Origin: Pontederia crassipes
Taxonomy: Eukaryota > Streptophyta > Magnoliopsida > Commelinales > Pontederiaceae
NCBI GenBank assembly: GCA_030549335.1
Contig: JAUKPH010000017.1
Span: forward strand, 7,835,501-7,899,500
Direction: 5' to 3'
Length of the DNA stretch: 64,000 nucleotides
The position numbers and the translations under genes were made by a program. Each line of letters starts with the position of its first letter. Within the stretch, counting starts at the first letter, position 1. This document shows positions 25,020-37,651 of the stretch, one piece after another. The notes below the pieces were generated by a model. It had not been told where the DNA came from. It saw nothing but the letters and a program-made list of their open reading frames with translations, and did not search any database.

Positions 25020-25330
25020 TGTTGATGCCATGTCCGGTCAACTTAGATTTGGCCATGTTGTGGGGCGTGTCATGTTGTGTCCGCACTCCGCACGACCCTT
25101 TTTTTTAAATGCGCCGTGTCGAGTAGGGTTGACAATACTCACAGCCTGGCCGAGCTGGGCAAATAAACAATAATAAAAATATTATAATACATGATATTCT
25201 GATGATTAAATATATAATAATGATATAATTCTAATTTATGGTTAAAATTTTAAATATATAGTGAAAAAATAAAACATGTGATACATCAAATTGAGCTGAA
25301 CCCGTGCTCATCGAGGCCGCACTAGCAAAT
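25020..25330. repeat. Fragment related to the family B interior
   Basis: The block ataataaaaatattataata, a gatatt...gattaaatatataataa stretch and ggttaaaattttaaatatat parallels 17690-17800 inside the family B element. It is flanked by similar GC-rich words (catgtccggtcaa, ctggccgagctggg). No ends were found, so it is a partial copy. Confidence 0.45.
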
Positions 25331-25369
25331 GCTCCGGTCAGGCTATCCCAATAAAAAAAAAATTATACC

Positions 25370-25885
25370 AAATGTGGCCTCCTCCCTTTTGTTTGCGTGG
25401 GTCTGCCAGAGGGTCGACCTCCCACGAGCTACTCGTCGGAGCGGGAACTCGCGATGCATGCAAGCAAGGAGGGGAGGGGGCTCAGCCAAGAGGATATCGG
25501 GTGAAACGAATTAAAATATGAAGGAAGTCGCTCCCTCAGCTCCAACGAGAGGTCACCCTGGCGATGCACGTAGGCAAAAAGAGAAGTTCACCCCCTAGCT
25601 CCGACGAGAGCTCGCAGTGGGGTGATCCCCCAATTCCGACGGAGGGCTTCGACGCGCATCTACACAACGTGACATTTTTTTATTTTTTTAATATTATCAT
25701 ATCATTGTAATGTCAATATGAAGAGAAAGACATTTTGTCAGCGCCACGTCAGCTCCGTGATCGGAAAATTGTCGATCGTAGGTAAGAAGAACATTAAAAA
25801 ATAAAAGATATTCGTGTTACAAACTAAAATTGGAAAACATTGTTGAGTAAACAATAAAATTGAAGAACATTTGATATAATTTTTC
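25370..25885. mobile_element. Decayed family A element, copy 3
   Basis: The right arm is clear: cgatcgtaggtaagaagaac, then ttcgtgttacaaactaaaat and attgaagaacatttg, matching the right arms of the copies at 4567 and 34461. A GC-rich core (25400-25670) contains agggg, ctccgacg and a ggatatcgggtgaaacgaat block. The left arm is missing or rearranged. Confidence 0.6.
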
Positions 25886-26816
25886 CACCCAATAGTCATG
25901 CCCATGCCGAGCCAATCTCATAAAATTATGTGCAAATCATGTATCGGATCGGACAACCCACGCGATTATTTCAAAATCTAATCCAACTCATAATTTTTAA
26001 TTTTTATATAATTTTGGGATGTTTTGAGTTGATCGGATTGTTGATAGGAGTATTGTTTGAATGCAGAATTTGGATAAAGAACAAATTTAAGTTCTCCCAA
26101 ATAGCAGTAAAAAAAAGAGACCAAAACTTGGGTTATAATCAAAATGTTACCTCGTCGACGATTTAAGAACTTGAGTTTTTATTTTTATCAAAATGATATT
26201 ACTATTGTCGTTTTTATTTTTATTTTTATTACTTCATTCTGTGAGTGCTAAAAACGCTAGATAGCTTTATTCTTGTGAGATAAAATATATGATAATAGTA
26301 TATTTTGAAGTAATTTATCAAAAACTTAGTTTGTTATTGTTAGTAGCAAGAATTCCTGTGCAATTTTATTATTTTAATATGTATAGGTATAAAAGAAGTT
26401 GGCTCTATTATATCATTATTTATAAAGATATGTGATATATATACTATATAAATAATTATTTTAATAATATATATTATATATGTATATATAATTGCTTATT
26501 TGTTAATAAATTAACATAAAGAGTATAAAATAAATTTATTTTCATATAATAATAAATACATATTTATTATAATTTACTTAGTATTATATTAGAACAAAAT
26601 CAAAACATTCATTTATTAATAAAAATTGTCATAAAAAGTTATAAAATAAATTATTTTGATATAATAAATGGAATTATTATTTTTAGGAAAATTACACACA
26701 ATATAATTATTTATGTCAGGCAGGATCATATTAAGATGTTATTTGCGTTACTTATAATACTAAGTACATATCAAATAAAGTTTTAACCAAAAGTAATATT
26801 AATATATTGTGCCACG
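25886..26816. other. AT-rich spacer
   Basis: No gene recognised; long runs of TA-rich sequence. Confidence 0.4.
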
Positions 26817-27898
26817 CAGTGTTGTCAGGGCCGGAACAGACTGGTCGGTCGAACTCGTCCAACCGCTGATTAGTCACAAATCTGGCTCACTTGGAGTTCC
26901 AAAATCGAACCTCCATTTGAATCGGAATAAATCGGATCAAATCGGTCAAAACGATTAAAATCGGTCAAAACAAAAAAAAACTAGATTGAATCGCATTTTT
27001 GGACCAGCCAATTTCTTTATGAGATGATTTGATAAAATTTATTATTATAAATTTGAAAAATATTTAAAAATTGACTTTTTTCATAAACATTTATATTGAC
27101 TCATTAATCCCCTCCTTCATTTATAGTTGTCCATTTACTCTCACTTTGCTACTATTAACGAGACTATTTTTATACACTCACTTATTCTTTCTCTCTTTTT
27201 TTACTTTTAAATCTATTAAACTTTGAGCTCATGATCTTATTTTATTTTTTAATACAATAGATGTATATTATAATATAAATTAATTATATAATTATTATAT
27301 TAATATAATATTTATCATATTAGATAAATTAATTATGAATGAATAGTACACACTTCTTTGTTATATGTATAATATACAACAATACTATAATATACTTAGT
27401 ATAGTATAATATTATATATACACAACTTTAAATTTTTTTAATTTAGTATATAATAAGTCAAATTAAATAGTTAACTACTCATTATACCATATATTTATTT
27501 ATAGAATATACAATCTTGTCATAATATTTTTAAAAAATGTAATTTTTGCTTCTAACATAAAAATAAAGATATGAAATACATAAAAAAATAATAAATAGAA
27601 AATTTGTATAAAATAATCAAATTCATAACATTTTAATTTATTAAGTGTATAATAATTTTAAAATCAAATCTTCAAATTAATTACAAACTTATTATTTATC
27701 ATTTATTATTGTTATTTTTTCTTTTGTATAATATATTTTGATATTATATATATACTTTAATCGAAAAATCATAGCTTAATTTCATATATCATATTAAATA
27801 TAATATTTTATTACTATTCGGTTCAATCGACCGATCCAATCGGTCTGACTAATTCGACCTTATTCGGATCGTCGTCCGATCCAATCCTAACAACATTG
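26817..27898. mobile_element. Non-autonomous hAT-like element (1082 bp)
   Basis: It begins cagtgttgtcagggccgga and ends tccaatcctaacaacattg, which are inverted with few mismatches. The 8-bp flanks gtgccacg (26809-26816) and gtggcacg (27899-27906) match 7 of 8. Subterminal parts are full of tcggtc/gaccga words (aatcggtcaaaac on the left, caatcggtctgac on the right). The core is AT-rich and non-coding. Confidence 0.8.
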
Positions 27899-27906
27899 GT
27901 GGCACG

Positions 27907-29142
27907 TCTTATTTTTTAATTAAAAACCAGATTCTTTTAATAAAAAATCAAGGAAACATATATAATGAAAATATTATTTTATCCCGAGACCCGAGGGGTT
28001 GATCTGCTACAGCATGTTCGTCAAAATAGAAAAAAAAAACAATTCTTTTAACAATCAAACTTGTACTTGTTAATATTTTATTATTTCGAATCTAAAAGAA
28101 AAAAGGGTGATTACAAATGAGCTGTTGACTTGTAATATTTGGATACTTATGAATAAGAAAACTTATTAAGTGAATCTGTTTATTAGAGGCGAAAGTCGTT
28201 CGGGTCAGCTAAGTTTTTCGCTGAAAAAACAATCTTTTAAATTTCGTGGCGATCTCAATTTTTTCAATTCAAAGAACTATTTTAAAATAATATTTTTTTA
28301 AAAAAATTATAAATACTAAATATATCATATAATTTTTTTAAAAAAATTTAACTTTCATTTTAACTATTTACTTAAATAAACTAAAATAACATATTATTAA
28401 AAATTATAGTTAAAAACATTTAATTTCATTTTTGTACAAACATTATTAAAATATCTTAATAACTTAATAATATTTAAATTCAGCTCCATAATAATAAGTC
28501 GATAACATATCTAATTTAAATAAAAGAAGAGGTTAATGAGTATGTAGAGCGCCTTGCTCTACATCATGGTGTAAAGCGTCTATTTCTTATTATTTAAATA
28601 ATTCTATAATTATAATTTATGACTAGATTAATCATATACTTCTTATATGAAGTAATATATATTTATTAAGATAATTTTATAATTTATATTTTTAATACAT
28701 ATTTTTAATTCAATCATCTAAATCTATCACATCTACTTTTTCCTATCACATCAACTACTTTATTCATAAAATTCCACTCCATCCAAACACAAACCTAACT
28801 AATTTATTAATTCAATTATTCGTCAAAATTTTGGAACTAGAATTCCAACTCTAATTCCCGTAGTCAAATGGCCCTCAAAAAATAAATCTTAGTTTCATTT
28901 CTCATGTGCAATCATTTTATTAATATAAAAAACTTGGCACTTTCTTTGGATCGTTTGGCAAGTGGAACTGAAGTCCCACTAAGTTCGAGTGGAATTTAAT
29001 AATGAGAATTAATATAAAAACTTGGCGCTTTCAAAGTCTTGTAGCTGAAACTGGAGTTCCATAATTTCTAATGAATAAGATAATTGATATGATATGGAAA
29101 AATAAGGATTTAATGTTTGTACTACATTTTTTAAAGAGTAGT
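27907..29142. other. AT-rich spacer
   Basis: No gene recognised. A loose repetition occurs at 28930-29070 (acttggcactttc and acttggcgctttc), without element ends. Confidence 0.4.
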
Positions 29143-29262
29143 ATCATTATACTCTTATTAATCACCATTTAATTCATAAAGAGTGATTTGATTAATTGAA
29201 GAATTTTTTGATCTACCATCTATCATAAAATGAATGGTGATTAATAGAAGTATGATTGTGCT
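29143..29262. repeat. Imperfect hairpin of about 35-bp arms
   Basis: The left arm atcattatactcttattaat then caccattt pairs with aatggtgattaatagaagta then tgat. A second small stem follows: gattgtgcta at 29253 with tagcacaatc at 29278. It could be a tiny MITE or a small-RNA hairpin; sequence alone does not decide. Confidence 0.5.
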
Positions 29263-30286
29263 ATACCTTAAAAGAGGTAGCACAATCATTTTTTTCAAAA
29301 AATAAATATGATGAATTAATCTTTGATGAGTTTTGAAAAAAATTAATATTATAAATATAAAATAAAAAATATTGTTAATAAATAAAAACAAAATTAAAAT
29401 TTTTAAAAATTTTGTTAAAAATATATTTTAAATACAAAAAATCGAATTTTTAATAAATTATATGTAGTAAAATATTAGATTTTTTAATAAAATAACAAAT
29501 AAGAAATAATATTATATTAATATGTTATAATAAATATCTTATATTTAATAAATAAATTATTTTATAAGATACATATGTGTGAGAGAAAAAATAAAGAAAG
29601 AAAAAAAAACGAAATTAAAAAATGTCAACACATCATCCCAAAAAAAAAGAAACAGGTGCTATAGTAAATAGTGAAACCAAGGGGAGATTCAAGGAAAAAG
29701 GGGTCACCACCATAGGGATAGCCCTATATCATTTAGTGATCGATGTCAAATTCTATCCGTAAAATTTTAAGTATGAATTTATATTTAAAAACGGCCAGTA
29801 TTATAAACAGATAATAATCAAATATTAATTATTTTAGGAAAAAAATCCTTTCAGTACGCTAAATACAGCACATAACTGGAGAAAAAGAAAACTGGATAGA
29901 AAACAGAAACCAACGCAACGAGAATCTGTAGGGCGATCGAAAAAAAATCTGGAAAAAAATAAAGAAAATTCAAATCATCATCTAAAAACATCAGAGATGT
30001 GGCAACTCAAAATTTGCAGGGAGACAACAAGAAGCTGAGAGACAGCACGGAAACCACACAATCGTGGAGAAGTCAAATCTCTGTAGGCAATACGCAGAAA
30101 GCGGCATGTAATCGTATGAACAGAGCGCCCGTCGTCTGAATCCGGGCCATATCAGGCCACCAAAAAACACACCACAGAAATCAAAAGCAGACGTTGTGCA
30201 AAAACAGATGTGTGACCAGATATTGTGGCGTTGCAATAACCAGGAAAAAAATAAAATCACAAGCCATCTTCGTCTGGACGAGGTGT
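29263..30286. other. Non-coding stretch downstream of the orphan promoter
   Basis: 29263-29850 is AT-rich. 29850-30286 has a balanced composition unlike the spacers around it and may be leader or intron of the minus-strand orphan. A long open frame (29991-30446, minus) is Cys/Phe-rich and has no recognisable domain. Confidence 0.35.
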
Positions 30287-30620
30287 TTATTTCGGCTCCA
30301 AGCAGCAGACAGGACGAGTGCCATGGAAGAGAGGCTCCTGCTGTTTGACTCTTTTGTAGGAGCCCCAAAACTGATTCATAACGCAGTCGTCTGCTGAAAA
30401 AAACCTGAACTCTGAAGTGGATGAGAAAGAACAGACCAAAGCACACAAAAAAAGTTTACAGGAAACCAAATTTTCAGATGAAGATAAAAAGACTGCAACG
30501 AATGATCTGGCACAGATCTCTGAGAAGAAAAGGCTTGAAACGAGACGCTTCGATTGGAGCGGAGCCGCAACGAAAGGAGTTTCGTTGAAAGTTTTAGGGT
30601 TCTTGTGCGTTTATATCGTT
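30287..30620 (-). promoter_or_regulatory. Orphan telo-box promoter with a short reading frame
   Basis: On the minus strand a TATA-like gatataaac (30610-30618) is followed within 10 bases by aaccctaaaa (a telo-box, 30592-30601), then a C/T-rich leader. This layout is typical of plant translation-machinery and other growth genes. The leader leads to an ATG at 30376 opening a 29-codon frame (MNQFWGSYKRVKQQEPLFHG and on) that stops at 30287. I do not recognise the product. No further exons are visible toward 25 kb, so this looks like the 5' end of a lost or moved gene. Confidence 0.4.
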
Positions 30621-31499
30621 GGCAAACTGCGCGTGCGGTTGACGGCGGTTCGACGTGTGTCGAGTTGTGATTGGTTCGCTAGTTTGCGCTAGATTTTGTG
30701 TTTTTTTTTTGTAGTGTTCGGCTTGTAACAGGCCCCTTTGGATCCCAGTCTGATGGGCAGGTAGTAGTGGCATCCAATTCTTGTTGGCTTTTTTTTCACT
30801 TTTCATTTTTTGCTAAACATTTTATTTATTTCCCGAGCTCGGAGATAAAGGATGATATTCTTTTTCATAGCCACACTTCGTTAAATTTAAAATAATATTT
30901 TATTTATCTTTTAAGATCATGGAGTCTGTTTCCGAAATATAAAATATTCTTCAAACCAACTGTTACACTCCTATACTTCTGAATTAATACTATTGCATTA
31001 ATTTGATTTAATCAGAAAATTCAAGGATGGGGGAGAAAAGAATTTGAAGAAGAATAGAAAAAATTGTTAGGAGAGATACAAGATAAGATAAGAGCATATT
31101 AAAGTTTTAAACATTAGGAATATATCTTTTGAGGATTCACAATTATAACACATTATATTGAATCGTTGCGCACCAAAGTAAGTTGGGAACAAGTCCTTTG
31201 GTAGATCCCTACAGTTAGGCCATGAAACAATCATAATGCTTCTATTAGACTAAATTATGAATGTTAATTGATTTTTAATGGCTTTATTTAGATGTAATTT
31301 AACTCTTAATTGATTATTATACAATTGTGACAATCTAAATTATTTTGAATAATTGTTTGATGTATAATTTTCACTTAAGCACGACTTACATGGACCATCA
31401 TAATTTATATAGAATTTGCCACATATATTGATTGTATGGAATGCATTGATGAGTGTTAAATCAAAGATTAATCATTGGATATGTCTTATGCTTCATCGA

Positions 31500-31790
31500 A
31501 GGATGTTAAATCCTCATCATTATTAGTGTTGAGTCTCAGGAAGACTAAATCCTTATTAATAGTAGTGTCAAATCTCATGGAGGCTAAGTCATCAGCATTC
31601 TTGGTGTTGAGTCTTCTTGAAACTAAAGTTTACATAAGTGCCGAATTTTAAGAAGACCAAATCCTTGTTAATAGTTTCCAAATCTTTATTAATAGTAGTG
31701 TTGAATCTCATGAAGGCTAAGTCCTCACCATTCGTGCTATTGAGTTTTTTTTAAAACTAAGATTCACATATGCGTCAAGTTTTCAAAAAG
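31500..31790. repeat. Degenerate tandem repeat, period about 140 bp
   Basis: The block ttattaatagtagtgtcaaa, tctcatggaggctaagtc, then ttgagtctt near 31548-31618 recurs as ttattaatagtagtgttgaa, tctcatgaaggctaagtc, ttgagtttt near 31686-31750. Partial third copies flank these. No coding potential seen. Confidence 0.65.
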
Positions 31791-34460
31791 TGTAAAAAAA
31801 TGACCCTTAATCATTTGATATTGTCACTTGATTTGATAATTAAATAAGACAATGCTATCAAAATATGTGGAGCACACACAAAAGAATATGAGAGATTTAT
31901 GAGATTCACTCTAAATTTAACTTCATTCTTAGGCGGATGGCTTCATATGGGACCTCTGAAACCAAATAGACTTATTTACATCAATGGAAGACTTGAATAC
32001 ATCAAACATTGACGATTTATTGAACATTAATGATTAACATACTGATTTACATCAATGAAAGACTTGAATACAATAAATTCTACAATCACGAAATCAAATA
32101 TTATTCAATGACATGTGTATTATATCATTCAATTAGTAGACATGGCATAATATCATTCAAATTTTATCTTGTTTATCTACATCTATCTTTGTTATTATTA
32201 AGTTGGGACATGATGATCAATTAAATAATAAATCTTTAATCTATAATCAATCATAATCAATTATCATTTTTTAATTGTTAATTCCCAATTAATATTAATA
32301 AACAACAACTAATGATAAATAATTTATGATGAATTATTATTGCAATAGCCAATTATAGCAATAGCTCAATAATCAATTATCAATAACAATAACAACATGG
32401 TCAGCAATACTTAATAATAATAATTATAATTAAGTATAATTAAATTCATAAAGATAGGTATTTTATACGAGGCACTCAACTTGAGCTATGACTAACTCGG
32501 GTCATGTTCTTCAATTCCAATTTTCCACTTTATCTCAATATGACCGGGCTATTCGGATGAAATTTGGGTCGAGTTCTATCTATTCTCGATTCAATCCAAT
32601 TGTTAATCACGTACTCCGGGTTGGGTCGAGTGACATCTGGACCGTGTCCATTCTTAATTGGAATCAAATCCTTGTCCATATATAACCCAAGATGAGTATG
32701 AAGTGAACCCGTGCTAGATCGGCTTGGTTCAATCCAATTAGGTTCCAATCTCCAGAACTTGGGCCGGATCTGTCCGAATTCGATTCATATCATGGCATTC
32801 AATAATCGACATACTCAAATTACTAGAACCTAGAGCAAGTTCATCGAATTTGGTCCGGACTATTCCCATTCATACTCCATTTCAATGGAATATGGGCCAT
32901 GCAGATTAGAAATCCGGGCTGAATTATGCTTCCGTCGAAAAATTACATTTTCGGCATGACTTTCGACTTTATTTTCAATATTATATACTTAATATATATA
33001 GGACATGAGTCCAATGGTCTATACTGACAAAAAAACATCGATATAGGAATTTTCTATGTAGCTCAAGTTGGTTAAAAAATCAATTATGAATCCTGCTTGA
33101 AATTTTTGCAAGATCGATGAACTTTGACCAATAATTACTCAACGGTGTTGCCTTGAAACGTGTGCGAACCATCTTGATAATAATATTGGTATAAGGTTAC
33201 AAATTTTGTTAGTGATCTTTGCTAAAGTGCCTCGATCTGCATGTAGAAAGGTGGGATTTTTGTGCAGAAACTTAGATCTTATGTATGAGAGAGAAATTCA
33301 ACACTTTTGGATCTTGTTCATACTTTTTGGAATGGAGTTTGAATTCAATTGAATTTTCTCACTAATTGTGACTAATATATACCTTTTTAACTTAATTAGT
33401 CTCTCTCTCTCATAATAATCTCTCATTGATAAATTCTAAACATTTAATCTCCAACATAATCTCAATATCAATCAAATTCCTTCTTTTATCTCTTATCTAT
33501 AATTCATAACTTTTCATACTATTTTATCTTTTTATTTATTTATAATTGTTGGATTTAATTAATATTTTAAAATCTATTGTTGGATTTAAAATAATAATAA
33601 TTATTATTTTATAAGATAAAATATTTTTAATTTATAAAACTCTTAATCCTATCTTATTTATAGAAGCCTTTTGTCCATTAAACTTCTTTTCGGATCAATT
33701 CAAGTTAAAATTTTCAATCTAATTATGATTCATACTCCTAATAAAATTTAATATTTTTGTTCTTCTTCTTTATCTTACCTAATCATACTTCTAATCCTTC
33801 TTACTTTCAAACTCCTATTTATAATCAAATTTTGATTTATTTTTCTATTATGAATTATCTTTCATTCTCTTTGTGTTCCTTTTCTAATTATACTTCTATT
33901 TTCTTTCAAATTCTCCTTTTCTCTCCTTTAATTCATGAAAATTTAGATCCAATTTAATAAATTACTTTATTACCCTTCGTCAAATATTAGAACGTCACAT
34001 TTTTGTCCATTGTCATTAGTGTTATATGCTCAAAAGTATAAAATAAATAAGATAAGTGCATAATGTGTTTTAAAGTTAATATTTCTTGCTATATGCAAAA
34101 TTTTGTCTTACCAAAATCTGCATATGATATTACTGGCATTTATGATGCAATTGTATATGCAGAAAATCATAATAAGGGTCAAAACATTTATGCGACATAT
34201 TGCAACGAGAGAATCTTTTCTATACCTCATGGATGTAGATGAGAAAACTCATAACGAAAGATTGTACATGTGTTATGATCGAACATTCGAACCACAAACT
34301 TAAGTTACCTTATGTTTTTTATGTTATGTTGTCGAACTCTTATATGGACTTTCTAGTAGCACATTTTATACGAATTTATTTATGTCTATATATTGTGTTA
34401 AATAATTTATTGAGTTGTTACTATAGAACTATAGTTGTTACATATATTATAATTTTGAGT
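31791..34460. other. AT-rich spacer with decayed repeats
   Basis: No gene is supported. 32460-32940 is richer in GC with words like gggtcgagt and ccaattaggttcc, resembling a decayed element without recognisable ends. 30720-31500 is similar spacer. Confidence 0.35.
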
Positions 34461-35258
34461 AAATTACACCCAATGCTCTCTAACTTTGACGTTTGCTCAG
34501 CGATGTTCTCCAACTTCACTTTGTAACACGAATGTCTTTCATCTTTTAACTTGTTTCACCTTATGTCCTCCTTACCTATAATCGCGAGCGCAGAAGGGTG
34601 GGTGGGGGTTTGCCCCCTCCCTGCGATCTCGTCGGCGACCCCCCCCCCCCCCTTGCGTTCGTTGGCGTGGCGCAGGGGGTCGCCCCCGTCCGACGAGGTT
34701 GCAGGGAGGGGGTGACCCCCCACACCGCTGCGCCGCGCCGACGAGCACAGGGGAAGGTGGGGGGTCGTCCCCATCCTTGCGACCTCCAACGAGGTCGCAG
34801 GGAGGGGGGCGAACCCCCCCCCCCCCCCCCCGCCATTGCGCCGCGCCGGCGAGCGCAGGGGAAGGTGTGTGTGTGTGGGGGGGGGGGGGGGGTCGCCCCC
34901 CTCCCTGCGACCTCCGACGAGGTCGCAGGGAGGGGGGCGACCCTCGGGGCTCGCTACGCCAGTGACTCCACATGGCATTATCCCTGCGACCTCCGGCGAG
35001 GTCGCAGGGAGGGGGGCGACCCTCGGGGCTCGCTACGCCAGTGACTCCACATGGCATTATTTATTTATTTTATTGTCAGTAACGTGTACGTAGAGAGGAG
35101 AGAGACGCCACGTCAGCGCTATGATCGAAAACCGTTGATTATAAGTAAGGAGGGCATCGGGTGAAACACGTTAAAAGATGGGGGCATTCGTGTTACAAAG
35201 TGAAGTTAGAGGGGATCGCTGAGTAAACGTCAAAGTTGGAGGGCATCGAGTGTAATTT
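34461..35258. mobile_element. Foldback element, family A copy 2
   Basis: The left arm aaattacacccaatgctctc, tttgacgtttgctcagcga and cttcactttgtaacacgaat is mirrored by the right arm attcgtgttacaaagtgaag, tcgctgagtaaacgtcaaag and ggagggcatcgagtgtaattt. The core (34590-35060) is extremely GC-rich, with poly-C/poly-G runs and repeated cctgcgacctcc...ggaggtcgcagg palindromes. No clean target duplication was found. Confidence 0.8.
34902..35059. repeat. 79-bp perfect-phase tandem duplication
   Basis: Two adjacent copies (34902-34980 and 34981-35059) begin tccctgcgacctcc and end gactccacatggcatta. They are almost identical, so this is a very recent duplication within the GC-rich core of the family A element. 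Confidence 0.9.
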
Positions 35259-36039
35259 ATCAGTTTTATTAAAATCTTTCTCTGCCATATTCATAATTCA
35301 TGTTTAATGGTCCATTTTTATAATACTTTCATATTTATACTTTATATGGATCGTCAAGATGAAGTCAAATATAAATTTGCTTAAAATTTTGACATGAAAA
35401 ATTAGGCCTACACCTTTTATCACCGTGGGCGAACATGGATGTCTATAGACCATATATATACATATATGGCAGTAATCAACTTTCTGCACAAACTTCATTA
35501 ATTCTCAGAGAAGTTTCTGCACAAATTTATTCTTGGTGGTGACACTTCACAGTTCATACATATATTGAGACTGCACATTTATATAAAAAAGTATTACTTA
35601 AATGTTCATATTTATATAAGAAATGTCTTAGTTGATTTTTTGACGAAGCAAGGATGGAGACATTATCCATCCTACAAGATTTTATAAAACAATAATAATA
35701 AAAATAAATAAATAAATAAATATTCTATGTGCATGGCTCACGTGATATTTAAGTTATAATAATAGATTTCTTTTTACAATACAAGATGATGTTAAACTTG
35801 TGGGTACGAGATTAAGTTAATTACTTATCAAATAATATATGATCGTTATCGAAAACAATCAAATAAGTCTATGTGCTTGCTCAATTTTTATTATTGGGAC
35901 CCCGGACCGGGATATATCTAAAGGGAATAATTTTATACATATAACAACAATTAATTAAACGACGCTAGAAAAGATTGTTCACTTGATTGAGATGTTCTTC
36001 CATGCATGCATCTACTAATCGGCCACTAGGAAGGAGGGT

Positions 36040-36041
<2 letters not shown>

Positions 36042-36092
<51 letters not shown>
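36042..36092. repeat. (TA)n microsatellite
   Basis: About 25 uninterrupted TA units. The flanks 35259-36041 are AT-rich spacer with nothing recognised. Confidence 0.95.
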
Positions 36093-36093
<1 letters not shown>

Positions 36094-36214
36094 CTTTTTA
36101 TGTTATAAAATTATTTTTTGTTATCAACAATAATCGTGAAGAAAGATATCGAAAATAATAACGAAAAATATTTATAAAATCGTTTGACACGCACTTAAAA
36201 AACGCTTGACAACC
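36093..36214. mobile_element. Family E right-end fragment
   Basis: The end ttataaaatcgtttgacacg then cacttaaaaaacgcttgaca parallels the right ends of the family E copies at 46345 and 63830. The left end is lost at the TA tract. 36215-37214 holds no recognised feature. Confidence 0.5.
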
Positions 36215-37214
36215 CAAAGCTTATTGTGGGATCCATTTGAGCAGATGGATGTAGATGATAATTCAGACGCCCCGCACCATTCATGCATAATATGACAACA
36301 TTTCTACAATGATTTTGGGAAAAATAAAATGAAGAAGGAACAATTAGATTATTTATTACCTATCAATTTTTTAAGATCTTTTTTTAGATGCATAATTTTA
36401 AATCGATTAGAGTTGAACTATTTAACATTTTCAGGCATTAATTATGATATAATTCTATTAAATTAGAACTTTAGGAAATAGACTTTGAGATTGAAATGAC
36501 TATGAGATTTTGATGTTTGGAAATCCGCATTTAAGGTTCAATGCGTTGAGGTGATTGATGATGATTTTTCTTTTTGTTCAAAGCTAACGAATTTGATGTT
36601 CCAATAGTTTTAGTAGAATTTTACTTTATACGAAAAATTTAAGCTTTTATCATCGTTGATTTATTGTTTGCGGAAATTTTTACCGTGACCATGTTGGGAA
36701 CTAAAAATGGTAATAATAATAAGACACAAATTAATAAAATAAATAGATGATATATACATTATTGAGTTTAACGAAAGACAAATCAAATATATCAATTTGA
36801 ATTGACCTAATTCGTAAGCATGCTAAATTTCGAGTTGCCTTAGTTGATAAGCAAACCTCCAAGCTCAAGCTAATGGGCAATGACGCTAGAATTTATTTAG
36901 CATTTTTTTTATAAATTCTTTTGATTAAATTCATTACTTAAATTCTTTTTTTGGATACTGTGACAGAATTCTCTTGATCAGTAGTCTTTTTATATTAATT
37001 TCGTCCAAGACGAAAAGCTTAATAATGTTGCTAATTTTTAAAGAATTTAATTTAAAAATAAAATAAAAGATCATGTGTTAAAAATAGTAATAAATAACTA
37101 CATATCAAAATTAGCTTATTGAGTTTACGATTAATTTATAAATTCAATGTCAATAAAAGGTCCAAATATATTAATTCTGTATTGATCATAAAAAATTAGT
37201 TGCAAATTACTCAA

Positions 37215-37273
<59 letters not shown>
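37215..37273. repeat. Compound (CT)n(TA)n microsatellite
   Basis: About 13 CT units run directly into about 16 TA units. A further (TA)n follows at 37384-37420 in the promoter of the small gene. Confidence 0.95.
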
Positions 37274-37275
<2 letters not shown>

Positions 37276-37388
37276 AGATGAGCCTTTTTTAAAGGAGAAA
37301 GTTTAATAAAATTTATGAATGATATATTTTTATTTAATAGTTTTAATTTAGTTCATATTTTTTTATCTCGTGGGAACACGAATATATA

Positions 37389-37425
<37 letters not shown>

Positions 37426-37651
37426 GTAATGATAGAACGTGCTGCAAGAAATAGAAGAAGAGCCCAAAACAGAGCCACTAATTAGCGGAAGTAGTCGTAA
37501 CTTTTTAGTGAGAAAAAAAAACGCACCTTGGAAAGCAAATTTAGCTCTGGTGGTGGCCGGTGGCTTCCGCGCTTTGCTCCACACTTGGCATATATCACAC
37601 AGCCTCCGCAGGGGGCGGCGTGGCGCAAGGGAAGAGACACCGAAGGCTCTC

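Noticed and set aside
29991-30446. 151-codon minus-strand open frame
   Set aside because: Cys/Phe/Leu-rich with no domain. It overlaps leader-like sequence, and a different frame follows the better-placed ATG at 30376.
34096-34242. 49-codon open stretch reading PKSAYDITGIYDAIVYAENH
   Set aside because: It looks protein-like, but has no start, splice sites or recognised family; too short to call.
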